A DNA stretch of 64,000 nt from Thaumatotibia leucotreta. Its lineage: Eukaryota; Arthropoda; Insecta; Lepidoptera; Tortricidae. Of this stretch, positions 61,291-64,000 are shown in pieces (position 1 is the first letter of the stretch; the number at the start of each line of letters is the position of its first letter). The DNA lies in contig JALPQI010000789.1 of assembly GCA_025490895.1 (NCBI GenBank), positions 124,001 to 188,000 of the forward strand, given 5' to 3'. The notes under the pieces were generated by a model. It was not told the origin of the DNA, made no database searches, and was given only the letters and a program-made list of their open reading frames with translations. A program made the translations under genes and the position numbers.

Positions 61291-62076
61291 AAAATATTAA
61301 ATAAATAAAATTTAATATACAGAGCACTACTTTGTATCTATAACCCTTTCCCTTCGGCTTTTCACCGAAACGTACGAATTCATATTACTGTCACAATGAA
61401 CTTCAATAAAATAACTATGGCGCTGAAGCGAATTATCGGGAAATTAAATTAAATTTTCGAAAGCTATATTTATAGATGTTTTAGCCATTCTGTTTTTGAA
61501 TTTTAAGAAAAAAAATCAAACGAGTAGTCTAAAGGCTTGTAGGCATACAGTCACTCATGGAAGCCAAAAACGATGCGTAATTATGGTTTCCGAGTGAATA
61601 AGCAAAATGGCAAATTGGATTGTGAGAAGAGACAAAAGTGAGAGAAGATTCAGTGGAACTATAGCCAAAAAACTACCATTCCAAAATATAAAAAAATGGT
61701 TACTGTAATAAAACAACTGTGTTCCATTTTCAAATGAATCATCATCGAATAAGCTTAATACTTTCGACTCAAGAGTTTAATACCGAAATTGATACCAAAA
61801 CAGTATCAATGGTCACACCCCTATATCGATAATTCGATACGACCCGAACGATTACCGGCACCGAGTGATTTATTCGATAATGATCGTCTCGCGGAACAGA
61901 AGTCATGTGTTGTGTAATTATGGAGCCAGAATGCGGCCCTACCGGTATCAATGGACGCAAAATATGAATAAATTAAGCAGGATTTGATACAGTTTGAAGA
62001 TGCTATACAGTATGATCTAGAGTTATAGATCATTTTTAGGTACCTATGCTTTATTAATTCTACTAAATAATATACA
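61291..62076. other. No recognisable feature
   Basis: Two minus-strand ORFs without motif, one running into SINE2. Confidence 0.4.
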
Positions 62077-62089
62077 ATGGTCAACAGTA

Positions 62090-62353
62090 CCGTGTGGTGA
62101 CGGCAGGAAGAATACATTTACAGCACCCCAACTCTTCCCGCGGGTGTCGTAAGAACCGACTAAGGGATTGAAGTGTCACTGACCACTCTTTGATAGAAGA
62201 TTGACAAGGGGCGTAGTGGTCACTGCGATCGCCAATTCGCTTGCCCAGGGTCGCAATTATGGGCATTCACCTCCTAATAATGCGTCTATAAGCATAGTTA
62301 ATAGGAGATGTCTATGTTCAGCAGTAGACTGAGAGCTGATGATGTCATGATGT
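62090..62353 (+). mobile_element. SINE2, full length, with perfect 13-bp target duplication
   Basis: 5' end CCGTGTGGTGACGGCAG, body 'CCCGCGGGTGTCGTAAGAAC', 'GCAATTATGGGCATTCACCT', 3' tail 'CTATGTTCAGCAGTAGACTG' and 'AGCTGATGATGTCATGATG'. ATGGTCAACAGTA is present at 62077-62089 and 62354-62366. This fixes the element ends. Confidence 0.95.
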
Positions 62354-62366
62354 ATGGTCAACAGTA

Positions 62367-63841
62367 AAAGTTTTAAAATGCGTCTGATTTTGTTTGGAAT
62401 GTAGAGCAAATTGTACAAGTCATCATTTTGATGAAAACTCAATCACTCCAAGCAAAAAGCTCAGGCAACGCAAAATGTATTACTGAAATCACATCCTCTC
62501 CGATTCAATATTACCCGCCGGTGCGCTTACGAGGTTATCTCTAGCAAATGGCTGAAGGCTATATTTTACTCAAGTATGTATATGTTATCCATTTCTAAAG
62601 GACTACTTTTATTAATTGGAGTCGATTTGACTACTGGCTAGAAACATTACTAGGAAGCTGAAAGCATTGCCAAAGATCTTGACCACGCATTGTAAGCGTC
62701 AAAAAAAACAAAAATACGACAAGATCTTAAAAAATAAGAAATTAATAAAAAATTATACCATTTAAATATATTTAAACATTCTGCAAAAATTGTTTAAATA
62801 TTTTTCCGTATTCATCTCGATCGTAGGTTAATTTCACCACATGTTTTCATATATTCTTTAATGTGAGATAATAAGGACACGACTAGAACACATTTTGGTG
62901 ACATTGAAATATGTAAAAAAATTGAGATAAAAATGTCTCTTGCGAAAAAAAGTGTTATCATCTGTTAAACGAAGCCAAATCTAGGTCATTTGAAATTTTA
63001 GTCTTCAAATACCTAAATGATCATTCCTGATTAAGATATTTCCACACTACGGCATTCACCGTGTATAAGATTAGTGTATGACAAAACTGTACATGGCTGT
63101 TTTTGAAACTAGGTAGTTTATTTGTCGCGTTCTACGAGTACCTATTTAAAGTAGGTTGGTCAGCAAGCTTTGATCTGGTATCCCAAAAACTAAATGTAAA
63201 AAGCAGAAATTCGAACCCATTAAAAAAGGTGCCGCGTAGAAAAATCCAGAATGAAATCCCGGAAGCTATGGCGTACCATGTAATTCATTGACTCTACGCA
63301 TGCCACTAACCTATTTCGTTTTAAATCTAGTTATCTTCAATCTTAGGTTGAATTTGGGTTGATTTTATGCTGGATTGAAAAAATGTAGAAAATGAATGCA
63401 CGTCTACTTCGAAAGGAAAGCACGTATTGGTCGCGGTTCAAAAAAATCTTATTTCATTCATAAAACGAGTCGCATTCATCTTTTTTCCGCTCTTTCACCG
63501 GCCAGGGATACTATTCCAAAAGCTTACAGAGTTGACTCCTCATACAAATCAGTAACTTGTATGAATTTCAATGACAACAGTTATAAATTTGATGATATTG
63601 GCTGTGAGAAAGATAAATAATTCAAACAAGGTTTTTTGAATCCAATTGCAAAAGAAGCACACACCTTTGAACACATTGTATTTAGAGGCAATACAGGATT
63701 CTCCTTAATTCTGGTGACATAAAAATAGTTCTGTTGGTTATGTACTTTTTTGTATTTGAAACTTAGGTAGGTAACCGGAAAAAAAAATCTTAACACCACA
63801 ACAAACGCCAACCTAGTTGACAATTTTTATATTCATCGTAA
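62367..63841. other. AT-rich, no recognisable gene
   Basis: ORFs up to 80 codons (for example 63396-63620) with no motif. I see no repeat shared with the rest of the window. Confidence 0.45.
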
Positions 63842-63925
63842 TGCATTATTTGTATATTAATTTATAATAAACATTTGTTCTTAGGTCGTGGCTATGTATT
63901 TAAGTATCCATAGGTATCTATCTAC
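63842..63925 (+). mobile_element. SINE1, middle fragment
   Basis: 'GCATTATTTGTATATTAATT', 'AACATTTGTTCTTAGGTCGT' and 'GGCTATGTATTTAAGTATCC' match the body after the tRNA-like head. It is followed by unrelated 'ACAGGATGTAAGTCTAATAC'. Confidence 0.6.
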
Positions 63926-64000
63926 AGGATGTAAGTCTAATACGGGCGAAGCTCTTAACGGGTGTTAGTTTACGACATAATAAGTACATTCAAATAACTT

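Overview
The window is AT-rich, intron/exon-poor eukaryotic DNA that looks like a moth or butterfly (Lepidoptera) intergenic region. The assignment rests on recognised repeat types: RTE-type LINE 3' ends with (ATG)n tails, tRNA-derived SINEs, the 'GGAACCCTA' and 'CCGACTTC' interspersed repeats, and many short inverted-repeat (MITE-like) elements. I found no host protein-coding gene, no rRNA, and no tRNA gene that I believe is a working host tRNA. No bacterial or phage features are present.

The only substantial coding capacity is one non-LTR retrotransposon at 37376-40238. It has an N-terminal C2H2 zinc finger, a reverse transcriptase with a YLDD active site, and a C-terminal zinc knuckle plus a PD-(D/E)XK-like nuclease. 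One extra C in a C8 run (38020-38027) splits it into two frames. Four 5'-truncated, decayed relatives of its C-terminus lie at 26765-26995, 42411-42506, 54611-54714 and 55968-56039. Other LINE remnants are RTE-type 3' ends (5535, 10136, 28500, 45535, 46490, 48336) and C-termini of another LINE type (17475, 47015).

Just upstream of the retrotransposon is a GC-rich minisatellite (34131-36058): 31 units of 62 bp with higher-order structure. Its minus strand is open in all three frames. A 103-bp piece of it reappears exactly at 36675-36777.

The rest is a dense mosaic of SINEs and MITEs, often nested. SINE1 has a tRNA-like head; SINE2 has a 3' tail shared with the RTE LINE and a 13-bp target-site duplication at 62077/62354. 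Two MITEs have perfect 8-bp hAT-type target duplications. Several MITEs sit at TA inside older SINEs, which gives a readable order of insertion. Long or perfect inverted repeats occur at 9877-10030, 13749-13895, 23961-25814 (about 1.85 kb), 32877-33266, 40414-41048, 45860-45933 and 60139-60230.

Relationships between repeats were worked out by eye between copies in this window. Element boundaries are approximate unless a target duplication is stated. SINE2 strand is given so that the RTE-like tail is at the 3' end.
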